This document shows positions 26,226 to 34,675 of a stretch of 64,000 nt of DNA, one piece after another. This DNA comes from CBFHSF01 sp965661055 (GTDB lineage: Bacteria > Bacteroidota > Bacteroidia > Flavobacteriales > Schleiferiaceae). The notes under the pieces were generated by a model that saw nothing but the letters and a program-made list of their open reading frames with translations, was not told the DNA's origin and made no database searches. The stretch is from assembly GCA_965661055.1 (NCBI GenBank), contig CBFICS010000003.1, forward strand, positions 62,001 to 126,000, read 5' to 3'. Position 1 is the stretch's first letter. Each line of letters starts with the position of its first letter. A program made the position numbers and the translations under genes.

Positions 26226-27761
26226 ATGAAATTAAAAAAATTACTACTGTCTGCTGGCCTTATTTCAGCGGCCGTAGCCTTTTCTCAAGACAAGCCCAAC
26301 ATTCTTGTGATTTGGGGAGATGACATCGGTCAGTCTAATATTTCTGCCTATACCATGGGTATGGTCGGATACCGAACCCCAAACATTGATAGAATTGCTA
26401 ACGAAGGAATGATCTTTACAGATTATTACGGTGAACAAAGTTGTACCGCGGGTAGATCTAGTTTTATTACCGGACAATCTGTATTTAGAACCGGGCTTAG
26501 TAAAGTAGGACTTCCGGGTGCCGAATTAGGCCTTAGTGAAAAAGATGCTACCATAGCCGAACTCTTAAAAGAAGAAGGATATGCAACCGGTCAATTTGGA
26601 AAAAACCACCTTGGCGATAGAGACGAACACCTACCCACCAATCACGGTTTTGATGAGTTTTTAGGAAACCTTTACCACCTAAATGCAGAGGAAGAACCGG
26701 AATTACCAGATTACCCGAACGAAAAGAAATATCCAAATTTTAAAAAGAGATTCGGACCGAGAGGAGTCATTAAATCAACTGCGGGTGGTTCAATTGAAGA
26801 TACGGGTCCTTTGACCAAGAAAAGAATGGAAACAATTGATGATGAAACTGTGGCTGCAGCTGTAGATTTTATCAAGAGAAAAAATGCAGAAGGAACCCCA
26901 TGGTTTGTTTGGTGGAATGGAACCAGAATGCACTTTAGAACACATGTTAAGCCAGAACACAGAGGACTTTCTGGTCAAAATGAGTATGGAGACGGAATGG
27001 TTGAACACGACATGCATGTGGGAGAATTATTAGCCGTATTAGATGAACTAGGAATTGCCGATAATACCATCGTTCTTTACTCAACCGATAATGGACCTCA
27101 TAAAAACACATGGCCAAACGCAGGGGTAAATCCTTTTAGAGGTGAAAAAAATACCAACTGGGAAGGTGGATGGAGAGTTCCAGCCATGGTCCGTTGGCCA
27201 GGCACCATTAAACCTGGTTCTGTAAGTAACGAAATTATGCATCATATGGATTGGGCACCTACTCTACTTGCTGCCGTTGGAAATGATGATGTAAAAGATA
27301 AGTTATTGAAAGGATACAAAGCAAATGGTAGAAAATTCACAAACCACCTAGATGGTTATAATTTTAAACCATATTTTGAAGGTAAAGAAGAAGCTGGTCC
27401 TAGAGAGGCAATCTTTTACTTTTCTGATGATGGCGATTTAACTGCTCTATGATACCATGATTGGAAATTAGTTTTTATGGAGCAACGTTCTCAAGGAACT
27501 CTTCAGGTTTGGGCAGAACCTTTTGTTGAATTAAGACTTCCACTAATCTTTAATTTACGTAGAGATCCTTACGAATTTGCAACAACAACCTCAAACACCT
27601 ATTACGATTGGCTTTTAGACCATGCATTTATGTTAGTTCCAGCGCAAGCGTTTGTAGGTAATTTCTTGAAGACTTTTGAAAAATATCCACCGAGACAAAA
27701 AGCAGCCAGCTTTAGCCTAGAACAGGTAATGGAAAAGTTACAGCAAGGACAAGGTGATTAA
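26226..27761 (+). pseudogene. Arylsulfatase (S1 family) interrupted by one in-frame TGA
   Basis: A signal peptide (to about residue 20) is followed by a sulfatase domain: NILVIWGDD with metal-binding Asp residues, and SCTAGRSSF with Cys73 as the formylglycine precursor (C-x-A-x-R form). Later blocks are GQFGKNHLGD, YSTDNGPH and HHMDWAPTLLAAVG. A TGA at 27450-27452 ends the first 408 codons, but the same frame goes straight on as YHDWKLVFMEQRS... for about 100 codons to 27761. Homologues usually have Arg there, so a CGA to TGA change is likely. The truncated product keeps the active site but loses the C-terminal subdomain. Confidence 0.85.
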
Positions 27762-27772
27762 TAAACTATTTT

Positions 27773-27803
27773 AAAAAGGTGTGTTAAACACACCTTTTTT
27801 TTT
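27773..27803 (+). terminator. Rho-independent terminator after the sulfatase gene
   Basis: AAAAAGGTGTG and CACACCTTTTT form a perfect stem around a small loop, followed by a run of T. It separates the sulfatase gene from the HAD and cytochrome genes. Confidence 0.85.
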
Positions 27804-27815
27804 ACCTTTTTCAAT

Positions 27816-28799
27816 ATGAAAACACTAAAATCAGGATTTTTCCTAACCGCATTTTCTTTTGCCGCTTTATTTCATAGTAGCTGTGATCAACAAAAAAAAG
27901 ATCAGCTGGCCTTGTGGTCAGAAACTTCTCCAAAAACAGATATTACAACTTTTGTAGAAAAGATTACCAATCCGCAAAGTCCTGATTTTGTACCCGTAGA
28001 TGACCGAATTGCCGTATTTGACAATGACGGTACTCTGTGGACGGAATACCCTGTGTATAATCAATTACTTTTTGCCATAGACATTCTACATGAAATTGCA
28101 GAAAAAGATACCGCCTTTGAAAACAAAGAACCCTATTCAAAATTTCTAGATTCCCTTTGGATGAGCAACGGCGATATTTCTACCCATGATTTATTAGCAT
28201 TGATTCAAAAAACACACTCAGGCTTCTCTACCACTGAGTTTAGAGAAAGAAGTGCTGAATGGATGAAAACCACAAAACACCCTTTATTACAAAAGACAAT
28301 AACAGACCTCAGTTATTCACCCATGGTTGAATTAATCAATTACCTAAATGAAAATGAATTCCAAGTATACATAGTTTCTGGTGGTGGAGTTGAATTTATC
28401 AGAGCCATCAGTGAAGATATTTACGGAATTCCAGTAAATCACATTATTGGATCAAGGATGGAAACAGCCTACAACCCAGAAAGTGGTGAAATAGAGCTAC
28501 AGTCCAAAATTGAATTTATTGATGATAAAGAAGGTAAACCTGTAGGAATAAATACCGTAATTGGTAAACGTCCTATTTTGGTTGGTGGTAATTCTGATGG
28601 TGACCTAGCAATGATGGAGTATGCTTCTAAAGGAGATTATCCATTTTTGAATCTTTTGGTTCACCATACCGATGCCGATAGAGAGTTTTCTTATGATGTG
28701 AATAGCAAAATAGGCCATTTAGATAAAGCCCTACAAGTAGCGAAAGATCAAAACTGGACCATCATTGACATGGCAGCTGATTGGAAGCAAATTCATTAG
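27816..28799 (+). CDS. Exported HAD-superfamily phosphatase-like lipoprotein
   Basis: The N-terminus has a hydrophobic stretch ending in HSSC (lipobox, Cys23). The HAD motifs follow: VFDNDGTLW (nucleophile Asp, general acid Asp), VYIVSGGG (motif II Ser) and GGNSDGDLAMM (motif IV acidic pair). The 327-residue protein resembles periplasmic phosphoserine-phosphatase-like HAD enzymes. It is followed one base later by the octaheme cytochrome gene and probably forms an operon with it. Substrate unknown. Confidence 0.85.
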   Translation: MKTLKSGFFLTAFSFAALFHSSCDQQKKDQLALWSETSPKTDITTFVEKITNPQSPDFVPVDDRIAVFDNDGTLWTEYPVYNQLLFAIDILHEIAEKDTAFENKEPYSKFLDSLWMSNGDISTHDLLALIQKTHSGFSTTEFRERSAEWMKTTKHPLLQKTITDLSYSPMVELINYLNENEFQVYIVSGGGVEFIRAISEDIYGIPVNHIIGSRMETAYNPESGEIELQSKIEFIDDKEGKPVGINTVIGKRPILVGGNSDGDLAMMEYASKGDYPFLNLLVHHTDADREFSYDVNSKIGHLDKALQVAKDQNWTIIDMAADWKQIH

Positions 28800-28800
28800 T

Positions 28801-30843
28801 ATGAATAAAAAAACACCCTATTACCTTTTACCAGTTTTATTATTGCCTTGGCTTTGGCAGTCTTGCTCAGAAAAAAAAACAGTTAGCATTGCTGATAATA
28901 ATTCCACTTTCGTGGGAAGTAATCAATGTTTACGTTGCCATTCTAGTGAGTCGGAATTATGGAGCGATAGCCATCATTTCCATTCTATGGAGCCCGCTTC
29001 TAAGGAATCTATTAAAGCTACCTTTGAAGAAGACAGCTTGACGTTAGATGGGGTTCACTACGAATTTTCAAAAGACACTTCAGGATTTTTTGTAACCATT
29101 TCAGAGAAAAATTCAGAAAAGAAAGTCCACAAAATTGAATACTCATTTGGATATTCACCCTTGCAACAATACCTCGTAGAATTACCTAACGGAAAACTGC
29201 AAAACCTAAGGGTCAGTTATGATACGCAAGAAAAAAAATGGTTTCATCAATACCCTGGTGAAGTCATAAACCATGACGATTGGCTACATTGGAACAACCA
29301 AAGCATGAATTGGAACAGCATGTGTTCTGATTGCCACAGCACACAAGTAAAAAAGAACTACAATCCAGAAAAAGAAACTTACCAATCAACCTTTTCAGAA
29401 GTAAATGTCTCCTGCGAAAGTTGTCATGGCCCCGCTTCAAACCATTTAAACGAGGCCAACTCAGGTAAATTCTCATCAAACAAAGGTTTTATTACCCGGG
29501 TTGATAAAGATAATTATATAAATACCTGCGGTAGATGTCATAGCAGAAGATCAAAATTAAAAGACGGACACAATTTCAAAGAGGATTATTACGATCAATA
29601 TCATTTGGTTGATTTAGATATTGAACACTATCAACCGGATGGTCAGATTAATGAAGAAGACTTTGTATTAGGCAGTTTTCTCAGCTCAAAAATGGCACAC
29701 AGAGGCATCACTTGTAATGATTGCCACAAACCGCATAGTAGTGAATTAAAGCTGTTAGAAAACTCGCTGTGTCTTTCATGTCATGCAGATTCTTACAACA
29801 AACCAACTCATCATTTTCATCAACAAAGCTCTACAGGTAGTCAATGCATAAACTGTCATATGCCCGGAAAAACTTATATGGGTAACGACTTTAGACGTGA
29901 CCATTCATTTAGGGTTCCACGGCCCGACCAGTCTGTAAAGTATGGAACCACCAATTCTTGTACTCAATGCCATTCAGAAAAAGACAATCAATGGGCTGCA
30001 GACTTTCTAGAAAGAAGAAACAACGGCAATTACCCCAAACACTTTTCTGACTTATTGTTATATGCCCGAGCTAATCATGACATTAACAGCTATCTAACCT
30101 TAATTTCAGACACCTCATACCCAATTATTTCAAGAGCCACTGCCGTGGGAGAATTAAAAAATTACGAAGTGAGTAATTGGGTTGATCAAGCAAGGGAAAT
30201 TTCATCAACAAACCCTTCTCCACTGATGAGGAGTATGGTTCAAAAGGCAATATTCAATCAAGTTACACCTCAAACCAAAGATATTATTGCCAATGGTTTA
30301 AAGGATACTTCACGATCAGTAAGAATTATTGCTTACAGAAATGCTCTAAAACTCCCTAAGGCTGAGAGGATCAACTTGATAAAAAGTAACAACTCTATTG
30401 AGTATGAAGATTATTTAAGGTACAATGCAGACTTTAAAGAAGGTAGAAACCAGTGGGCAGAATGGTTCGTTAGCCATGAGAAGAATAATGAAGCGATTTT
30501 AAAATACAAAACTTCTTTAGAAATAGATTCCAACCAAAGAGATCCCTACATTAATCTAGCTATTCTCAATAGCCAAGAAAAAAACAATAAACAATCATTA
30601 GGGATTTTATCTCTTTATATTAAGCGCTTTCCCAATGATGATTATGGTTACTATTTATTAGGAATTCTAAACATTGAGGAAGGCAATCACACCCTGGGGA
30701 TAGAAAATTTAAAAACCGCCATTGAATTAAATCCCAACGATGAAAAGTATTGGCAAAACCTTTTTAATGTTTACCAAATAACCCAAGATAACGAAGGAAT
30801 AAAATCATTAAAAAAGAAATACAATGAAATCTTTTCTTCTTAG
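28801..30843 (+). CDS. Octaheme c-type cytochrome with C-terminal TPRs, lipoprotein
   Basis: The start ATG 28801 gives a lipoprotein signal (LLPWLWQSC). Eight CxxCH heme motifs follow in the first 400 residues: CLRCH, CSDCH, CESCH, CGRCH, CNDCH, CLSCH, CINCH and CTQCH. The layout resembles the cytochrome c554 family. The C-terminal 150 residues hold TPR-like repeats (AILKYKTSLEIDSNQRDPY, YYLLGILNIEEGNHTLG). It is likely exported and involved in electron transfer or a redox reaction at the outer surface or periplasm. Co-occurrence with a sulfatase and a HAD phosphatase is seen, but a shared pathway is inference. Confidence 0.88.
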   Translation: MNKKTPYYLLPVLLLPWLWQSCSEKKTVSIADNNSTFVGSNQCLRCHSSESELWSDSHHFHSMEPASKESIKATFEEDSLTLDGVHYEFSKDTSGFFVTISEKNSEKKVHKIEYSFGYSPLQQYLVELPNGKLQNLRVSYDTQEKKWFHQYPGEVINHDDWLHWNNQSMNWNSMCSDCHSTQVKKNYNPEKETYQSTFSEVNVSCESCHGPASNHLNEANSGKFSSNKGFITRVDKDNYINTCGRCHSRRSKLKDGHNFKEDYYDQYHLVDLDIEHYQPDGQINEEDFVLGSFLSSKMAHRGITCNDCHKPHSSELKLLENSLCLSCHADSYNKPTHHFHQQSSTGSQCINCHMPGKTYMGNDFRRDHSFRVPRPDQSVKYGTTNSCTQCHSEKDNQWAADFLERRNNGNYPKHFSDLLLYARANHDINSYLTLISDTSYPIISRATAVGELKNYEVSNWVDQAREISSTNPSPLMRSMVQKAIFNQVTPQTKDIIANGLKDTSRSVRIIAYRNALKLPKAERINLIKSNNSIEYEDYLRYNADFKEGRNQWAEWFVSHEKNNEAILKYKTSLEIDSNQRDPYINLAILNSQEKNNKQSLGILSLYIKRFPNDDYGYYLLGILNIEEGNHTLGIENLKTAIELNPNDEKYWQNLFNVYQITQDNEGIKSLKKKYNEIFSS

Positions 30844-30982
30844 TGTATTTCTTGTTTTTTCAATGGAATATGCCCTAAAATGACAAAATTTTAGACAGCA
30901 TAAATTGCACAATTCTATTGCCGGCGGACTTAGCCATACCCAAATTTTAGGAAGCTAAAAAACGGATTGAAAACTTGGGTTA

Positions 30983-31145
30983 TATTTCCGAGTTTCTTGT
31001 TAGATTATTGCTTCTTGAATAATCGTACCCTTTATTTACACCAGTGGCTTTTTACAAATGTAGAAGTTTGAAATAAAGGGGTACTATTTGCACCTATCGC
31101 ATTATCAACTTCAATCGAAGGAATAACAAATGTTTCCTCTTTCAT
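30983..31145 (-). pseudogene. Frameshifted 5' fragment of a Cys/Met-metabolism PLP enzyme (cystathionine gamma-synthase family)
   Basis: Reading from an ATG at 31145 on the reverse strand gives MKEETFVIPSIEVDNA then GANSTPLFQTSTFVKS, the conserved N-terminus of cystathionine gamma-synthase, gamma-lyase and methionine gamma-lyase relatives. One inserted base shifts the frame; removing it restores SPGVNKGYDYSRSNNLTRN, where family members read GYDYSRSxNPTR. The rest of the gene is not recognisable, so about 320 residues including the PLP lysine are missing. It lies upstream of and opposite to metK, a functionally related gene. Confidence 0.75.
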
Positions 31146-31275
31146 AATTTAATTATTAAGGGGAAACATACTCAATTGAGGAAGTTCAATGGAAATTGAT
31201 AACCTAGACTAATTTTTGGATTAGATAGGTCTAAAAAAAAAACTCCTGATAAGGCAGAAGAGATGCCTTGTTTAA

Positions 31276-31551
31276 TCAAGAATTACAAGGGTACTCTACC
31301 GACTCATCCATCTCTCTTGCAGAAGCAAGAATTAGCTCCTTATCGTATTTAAAAGATAGGTTGTTAAGGTTTCTTAGGGCCATATCCTTCCGCCTTTCTA
31401 GATATATCTCACAATAATAATGCGCCATAAAACTAATGTCGAAATTTTGAGATATTGAATGGTTTTTTTAAACGATTTCAATAGCCCTACGCAACATACT
31501 GTTTATCAAATACTTATTAAGTAAAAAAATTGCTTCCACAAAATTCAATAG
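31276..31551 (-). pseudogene. Degraded helical-repeat-like ORF with internal TAA
   Basis: A reverse-strand frame from 31551 to the TGA at 31276 is open except for one TAA at 31468-31470 next to a seven-T run. It encodes AIFLLNKYLINSMLRRAIEIV, stop, then ISQNFDISFMAHYYCEIYLE and LNNLSFKYDKELILASARE. Amphipathic helices of this type recall TPR or regulator sensor domains, but the family is not certain. Confidence 0.4.
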
Positions 31552-31577
31552 TCAATCGGATTTTACAATGATTTGTT

Positions 31578-31585
31578 TACATTTG
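31578..31585 (+). promoter_or_regulatory. Candidate -7 promoter element of metK
   Basis: TACATTTG matches TAnnTTTG and ends only two bases before the first stem of the SAM-II-like aptamer, so transcription would begin almost exactly at the aptamer. No strong -33 is visible. Confidence 0.5.
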
Positions 31586-31587
31586 AA

Positions 31588-31636
31588 ATGTGGAAAAATT
31601 TGTCTGATTGCGACCACGTAAAAAATGCTAAAGCAG
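31588..31636 (+). promoter_or_regulatory. SAM-II-type riboswitch upstream of metK
   Basis: The RNA has the compact H-type pseudoknot layout of SAM-II. P1 pairs ATGTGG (31588-31593) with CCACGT (31614-31619). The loop carries AATTTG and CTGATTGC (31604-31611), which pairs as CTG with CAG and GC with GC of GCTAAAGCAG (31627-31636). The conserved blocks AUUUG, UGC, CCACG, AAA and GCUAAA of the known class are all present in order. Its distance to the metK ATG is 55 bases. SAM-II genes control methionine and SAM synthesis, which fits metK. Confidence 0.78.
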
Positions 31637-31691
31637 TATTCTTCTACTATCGCCAGTACTTTTTTCACCCAAGAATTTAAAGAAAACGATT

Positions 31692-32954
31692 ATGAGTTAT
31701 TACTTCACTTCAGAATCAGTATCTGAAGGACACCCAGATAAAATCGCAGATCAAATTTCAGATGCATTAATTGATCATTTTTTAGCCTTTGACAAGGATA
31801 GTAAAGTAGCGTGTGAAACTTTAGTTACCACGGGTCAAGTAATATTGGCTGGTGAGGTTAAATCAAACACCTATTTAGATGTCCAAAAAATTGCCAGAGA
31901 GGTAATTGCAAAAATCGGATATACTAAATCTGATTACATGTTTGAAGCAAATTCTTGCGGAATACTAAGCGCAATACATGAACAATCTGCTGATATTAAT
32001 CAAGGAGTTGACCGTGGAAGTCTTGAAGAACAGGGCGCTGGTGACCAAGGAATGATGTTTGGGTATGCAACCAATGAAACTGAAAACTACATGCCATTGG
32101 CATTAGATTTAAGTCACAAAATTTTACAAGAACTTGCAGAATTAAGAAGGGAAAATAAAGATATTAACTATTTAAGGCCTGATGCAAAATCTCAAGTTAC
32201 CATTGAGTATTCTGATGATCATACCCCTATCAAAATTAAGGATATTGTAATTTCTACTCAGCATGATGAGTTTGATACGGAAACCAAGATGCTTGAAAAA
32301 ATCAAGAAAGATTTAGTTTCTATTTTAATCCCTAGAGTTATTGCAAAGCAATCTCCAGAAATTCAAAAGTTGTTTACTAACAAGATCAAATATCACATAA
32401 ATCCTACGGGTAAATTTGTTATTGGTGGACCGCATGGTGACACAGGTCTTACCGGAAGAAAAATCATTGTTGATACTTACGGTGGAAAAGGTGCACATGG
32501 TGGAGGTGCTTTTTCTGGAAAAGATCCAAGTAAAGTGGACCGTTCTGCCGCCTATGCCATGAGGCATGTAGCTAAAAATATGGTAGCCGCAGGCGTAGCA
32601 GACCAGATGTTAGTTCAGGTAAGTTATGCTATTGGTGTGGCTGAACCCATGGGAGTTTTTGTGGACACCTATGGAACTTCTAAAGTGAACAAATCAGATG
32701 GTGAAATAGCTGAAATCATTCAAAAGCTATGGAACTTAAAGCCTGGGTATATTGAAAAAGACTTAAAGTTAAGAAACCCAATATACAGTGAATCAGCAGC
32801 CTATGGACATATGGGCAGAAAACACGAAGTGGTTACAAAGACCTTTGAGCGCCCTTCCAACACTGGTACAGAAACCATTACCAAGAAGGTTGAATTGTTT
32901 ACTTGGGAAAATCTAAATCGTGTGGACGAGATAAAATCTGCCTTTGGACTTTAG
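31692..32954 (+). CDS. metK: S-adenosylmethionine synthetase
   Basis: The full-length 420-residue enzyme makes S-adenosylmethionine from methionine and ATP in the cytoplasm. Visible signatures are SESVSEGHPDKIADQISDA at the N-terminus, GAGDQGMMFGYA (signature 1) and GGGAFSGKDPSKVDRSAAY (signature 2, P-loop-like). It is a single-gene unit with a SAM-II-like leader and an intrinsic terminator just downstream. Regulation by SAM through the leader is the direct prediction. Confidence 0.97.
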   Translation: MSYYFTSESVSEGHPDKIADQISDALIDHFLAFDKDSKVACETLVTTGQVILAGEVKSNTYLDVQKIAREVIAKIGYTKSDYMFEANSCGILSAIHEQSADINQGVDRGSLEEQGAGDQGMMFGYATNETENYMPLALDLSHKILQELAELRRENKDINYLRPDAKSQVTIEYSDDHTPIKIKDIVISTQHDEFDTETKMLEKIKKDLVSILIPRVIAKQSPEIQKLFTNKIKYHINPTGKFVIGGPHGDTGLTGRKIIVDTYGGKGAHGGGAFSGKDPSKVDRSAAYAMRHVAKNMVAAGVADQMLVQVSYAIGVAEPMGVFVDTYGTSKVNKSDGEIAEIIQKLWNLKPGYIEKDLKLRNPIYSESAAYGHMGRKHEVVTKTFERPSNTGTETITKKVELFTWENLNRVDEIKSAFGL

Positions 32955-32973
32955 TCTAAGTGAGGATTAAAAG

Positions 32974-33008
32974 AAAGCTCCAGTCAATAACAGGCTGGAG
33001 TTTTTTTT
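32974..33008 (+). terminator. Rho-independent terminator of metK
   Basis: CTCCAG (32978-32983) pairs with CTGGAG (32995-33000) and is followed by eight T; flanking A and T extend the stem. Confidence 0.8.
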
Positions 33009-33139
33009 ACCTGAAAATCCCAAATGGAAACGAATACACCTAATTGATTTACGGCTAGAAATCTAAAGTTCACTAACTTTGAGTTGGGGTGGAGGTTGGA
33101 GGCCCCCAACCGAAGTTTCAAATCTTCTAGATATATTAT

Positions 33140-33949
33140 CTAAAGGCTCCATTGCCCACCAAAAGCAAAGTCTAGCATCCCAAACCAAAAGTCTTGGCTG
33201 GCCCTATCAGAAGCTCCATCTGGCCTAGTTAAAATATCTGACATATTGATGTATCCTCCCTTAACCTGGGTTCGAAAAAAGAAGTGCTTATAAAAATAAA
33301 ATTGAACCCCCGCATTTACAGATATTCCAAATCCATCAATGTGAAACTTATCACTTCTTTCACCATTCATTAGGGTCACATTTGATTTTGGAATCATCAT
33401 CCCTCCCCCAGCTCCCGCAAAGGGAACTATTCCAAAATTATGGCTAGAAGAACTGTAAATCTCATAATAATATTCAGCTAAAAGGTTTAGGTAATTGAGT
33501 CCATCAGTATGCTCAAACTTCAAAAAGTCTGGTGTCACCTGAATTTCTTGATGGTCATATTGCCCATTAAACGGATTACCCGTTTGGTTAATTTCACCAC
33601 TAATGTGGGAAGATTGAACTGGCATTACGTATTTCATATGATCCATTCCAATTGATAATGCCCAACGATCAGTTACAAAATAAGAAGCCCTGTAAACATA
33701 TTGTGGAATGGTGATACTGGCTGGTTTAAAGTAGGTGCTAAATGAAAAGTCGGTCGGCCTATCATAAGCCTTAATATCATTTAGAGTAAAATCATAACCA
33801 GAACCGGTAAAACGAATATCAGAGGTAGAAAAAACGGAGCGATTGTATCCCCAGTAAATATTCATATCCCCTCTATGGGTGAAGTTTTGCGCAAATCCAA
33901 CCACGGAAACAAACAGGGAAAGGGAAAATAGAATTGTCCTTTTTTTCAT
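33140..33949 (-). CDS. Outer-membrane beta-barrel-like protein, hypothetical
   Basis: After a signal peptide (MKKRTILFSLSLFVSVVGFAQ), the 269-residue protein shows alternating aromatic and hydrophobic strands (DMNIYWGYNRS, LNLLAEYYYEIY, FGISVNAGVQFYFYKHFFF) and ends in a strand with aromatic residues, FAFGGQWSL, as in Bacteroidota outer-membrane barrels. No specific family is recognised. It stands alone, with a promoter element at 33977-33984. Likely an outer-membrane protein of unknown role. Confidence 0.7.
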   Translation of the reverse strand: MKKRTILFSLSLFVSVVGFAQNFTHRGDMNIYWGYNRSVFSTSDIRFTGSGYDFTLNDIKAYDRPTDFSFSTYFKPASITIPQYVYRASYFVTDRWALSIGMDHMKYVMPVQSSHISGEINQTGNPFNGQYDHQEIQVTPDFLKFEHTDGLNYLNLLAEYYYEIYSSSSHNFGIVPFAGAGGGMMIPKSNVTLMNGERSDKFHIDGFGISVNAGVQFYFYKHFFFRTQVKGGYINMSDILTRPDGASDRASQDFWFGMLDFAFGGQWSL

Positions 33950-33976
33950 TTGAATTTTAGTTCGAAGTATCTAAGA

Positions 33977-33984
33977 CAAAAGTA
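33977..33984 (-). promoter_or_regulatory. Candidate -7 element of the outer-membrane protein gene
   Basis: Reverse-strand TACTTTTG matches TAnnTTTG exactly, 27 bases before the ATG at 33949. A TTTA lies 17 bases upstream as a weak -33. Confidence 0.45.
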
Positions 33985-34079
33985 TAGTTTACATACGGCT
34001 ATAAACGATTAATTGTTGAATTTTTTATCAGATACTCCTTAACTTGAATAGAGAATTCTTTAACCAATACAATTTAGCC

Positions 34080-34310
34080 ATGTTTACAAAACTAAACTCT
34101 TCAAATTACTCGAATAAAATTGGGATCGCCAACTTAAAATTCAACTTGCCTTTTCTAGCGGCAAGAGATTCTGAAAAAATGTGTAATTCTTTCTTTAAAA
34201 CTCAAAACGAAAAAAATAAAAGGATAAGGGAATCACAACTGATTAATTTAAATGACCCTTATCCTTTTTACTATTTACTTCCTTCAAAAGCAAGAAATGC
34301 TAGCAATTGA
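34080..34310 (+). CDS. Possible small ORF of unknown function
   Basis: ATG 34080 opens a frame of 76 residues (MFTKLNSSNYSNKIGIANL..., ending RNASN). There is no domain, signal peptide or known relative. A strong hairpin at 34218-34270 lies inside its 3' third, which argues that the RNA may end there and that the ORF is chance. Confidence 0.2.
   Translation: MFTKLNSSNYSNKIGIANLKFNLPFLAARDSEKMCNSFFKTQNEKNKRIRESQLINLNDPYPFYYLLPSKARNASN
34218..34270 (+). terminator. Terminator-like 13-base hairpin
   Basis: AAAAGGATAAGGG (34218-34230) and CCCTTATCCTTTT (34256-34268) are perfect complements with a 25-base loop, the 3' arm ending in T. The long loop is unusual. No well-supported gene precedes it on this strand, so it may end an unrecognised small RNA. 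Confidence 0.45.
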
Positions 34311-34624
34311 TAACTTTTTTTATCTATTAATTAATTTCTATGCCATGGTAATTCTCAACTTGAAAAACCTATCAAAAGTAGCATTCTCAATTTTTAGGTA
34401 GGTTCAGGTAAGCACCGTTACCAACAGAATTGTATTACGAAATAATAGCCGCTTTTGTAATCTCCTAGTCACTCATGAAAAAACTCAGCAGTTATTAACA
34501 TGGGTAGGCAAGTAACTTCATGAAAAAGGTTTTTTCGCCTAAGTTTTGTTCCAAAAAATTTATCTGAATTTGGATCTATTTAAGGAGCAAAAAAGGAATG
34601 GGGAAAATCATCAAATGATCTTAT
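34311..34624. other. Intergenic region without recognised genes
   Basis: About 310 bases between the hairpin at 34218-34270 and the katG terminator. No frame with start, no clear promoter and no RNA family is seen. Confidence 0.5.
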
Positions 34625-34661
34625 CATAAAAAAACGCCCCTCATTTGTGAGGGGCGTTTTT
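34625..34661 (-). terminator. Strong, probably bidirectional terminator after katG
   Basis: AAAACGCCCCTCA (34631-34643) and TGAGGGGCGTTTT (34648-34660) form a perfect 13-base stem with a 4-base loop; on the reverse strand it is followed by a T run, and the stem itself ends in T on the plus strand. Confidence 0.9.
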
Positions 34662-34675
34662 CATGACTAAATTAT

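Noticed and set aside
27450..27452. TGA in the sulfatase as a selenocysteine codon
   Set aside because: The family has Arg, not Cys or Sec, at this point and no SECIS-like hairpin is evident directly downstream.
31024..31076. Inverted repeat GTACCCTTTATTT / AAATAAAGGGGTAC
   Set aside because: It falls inside the decayed PLP gene and has a one-base bulge and a long loop; no separate role is supported.
33094..33111. Hairpin GGTTGG/CCAACC near the end of the outer-membrane protein gene
   Set aside because: It is not followed by a T run on either strand, so it is not an intrinsic terminator, and I know no RNA family with it.
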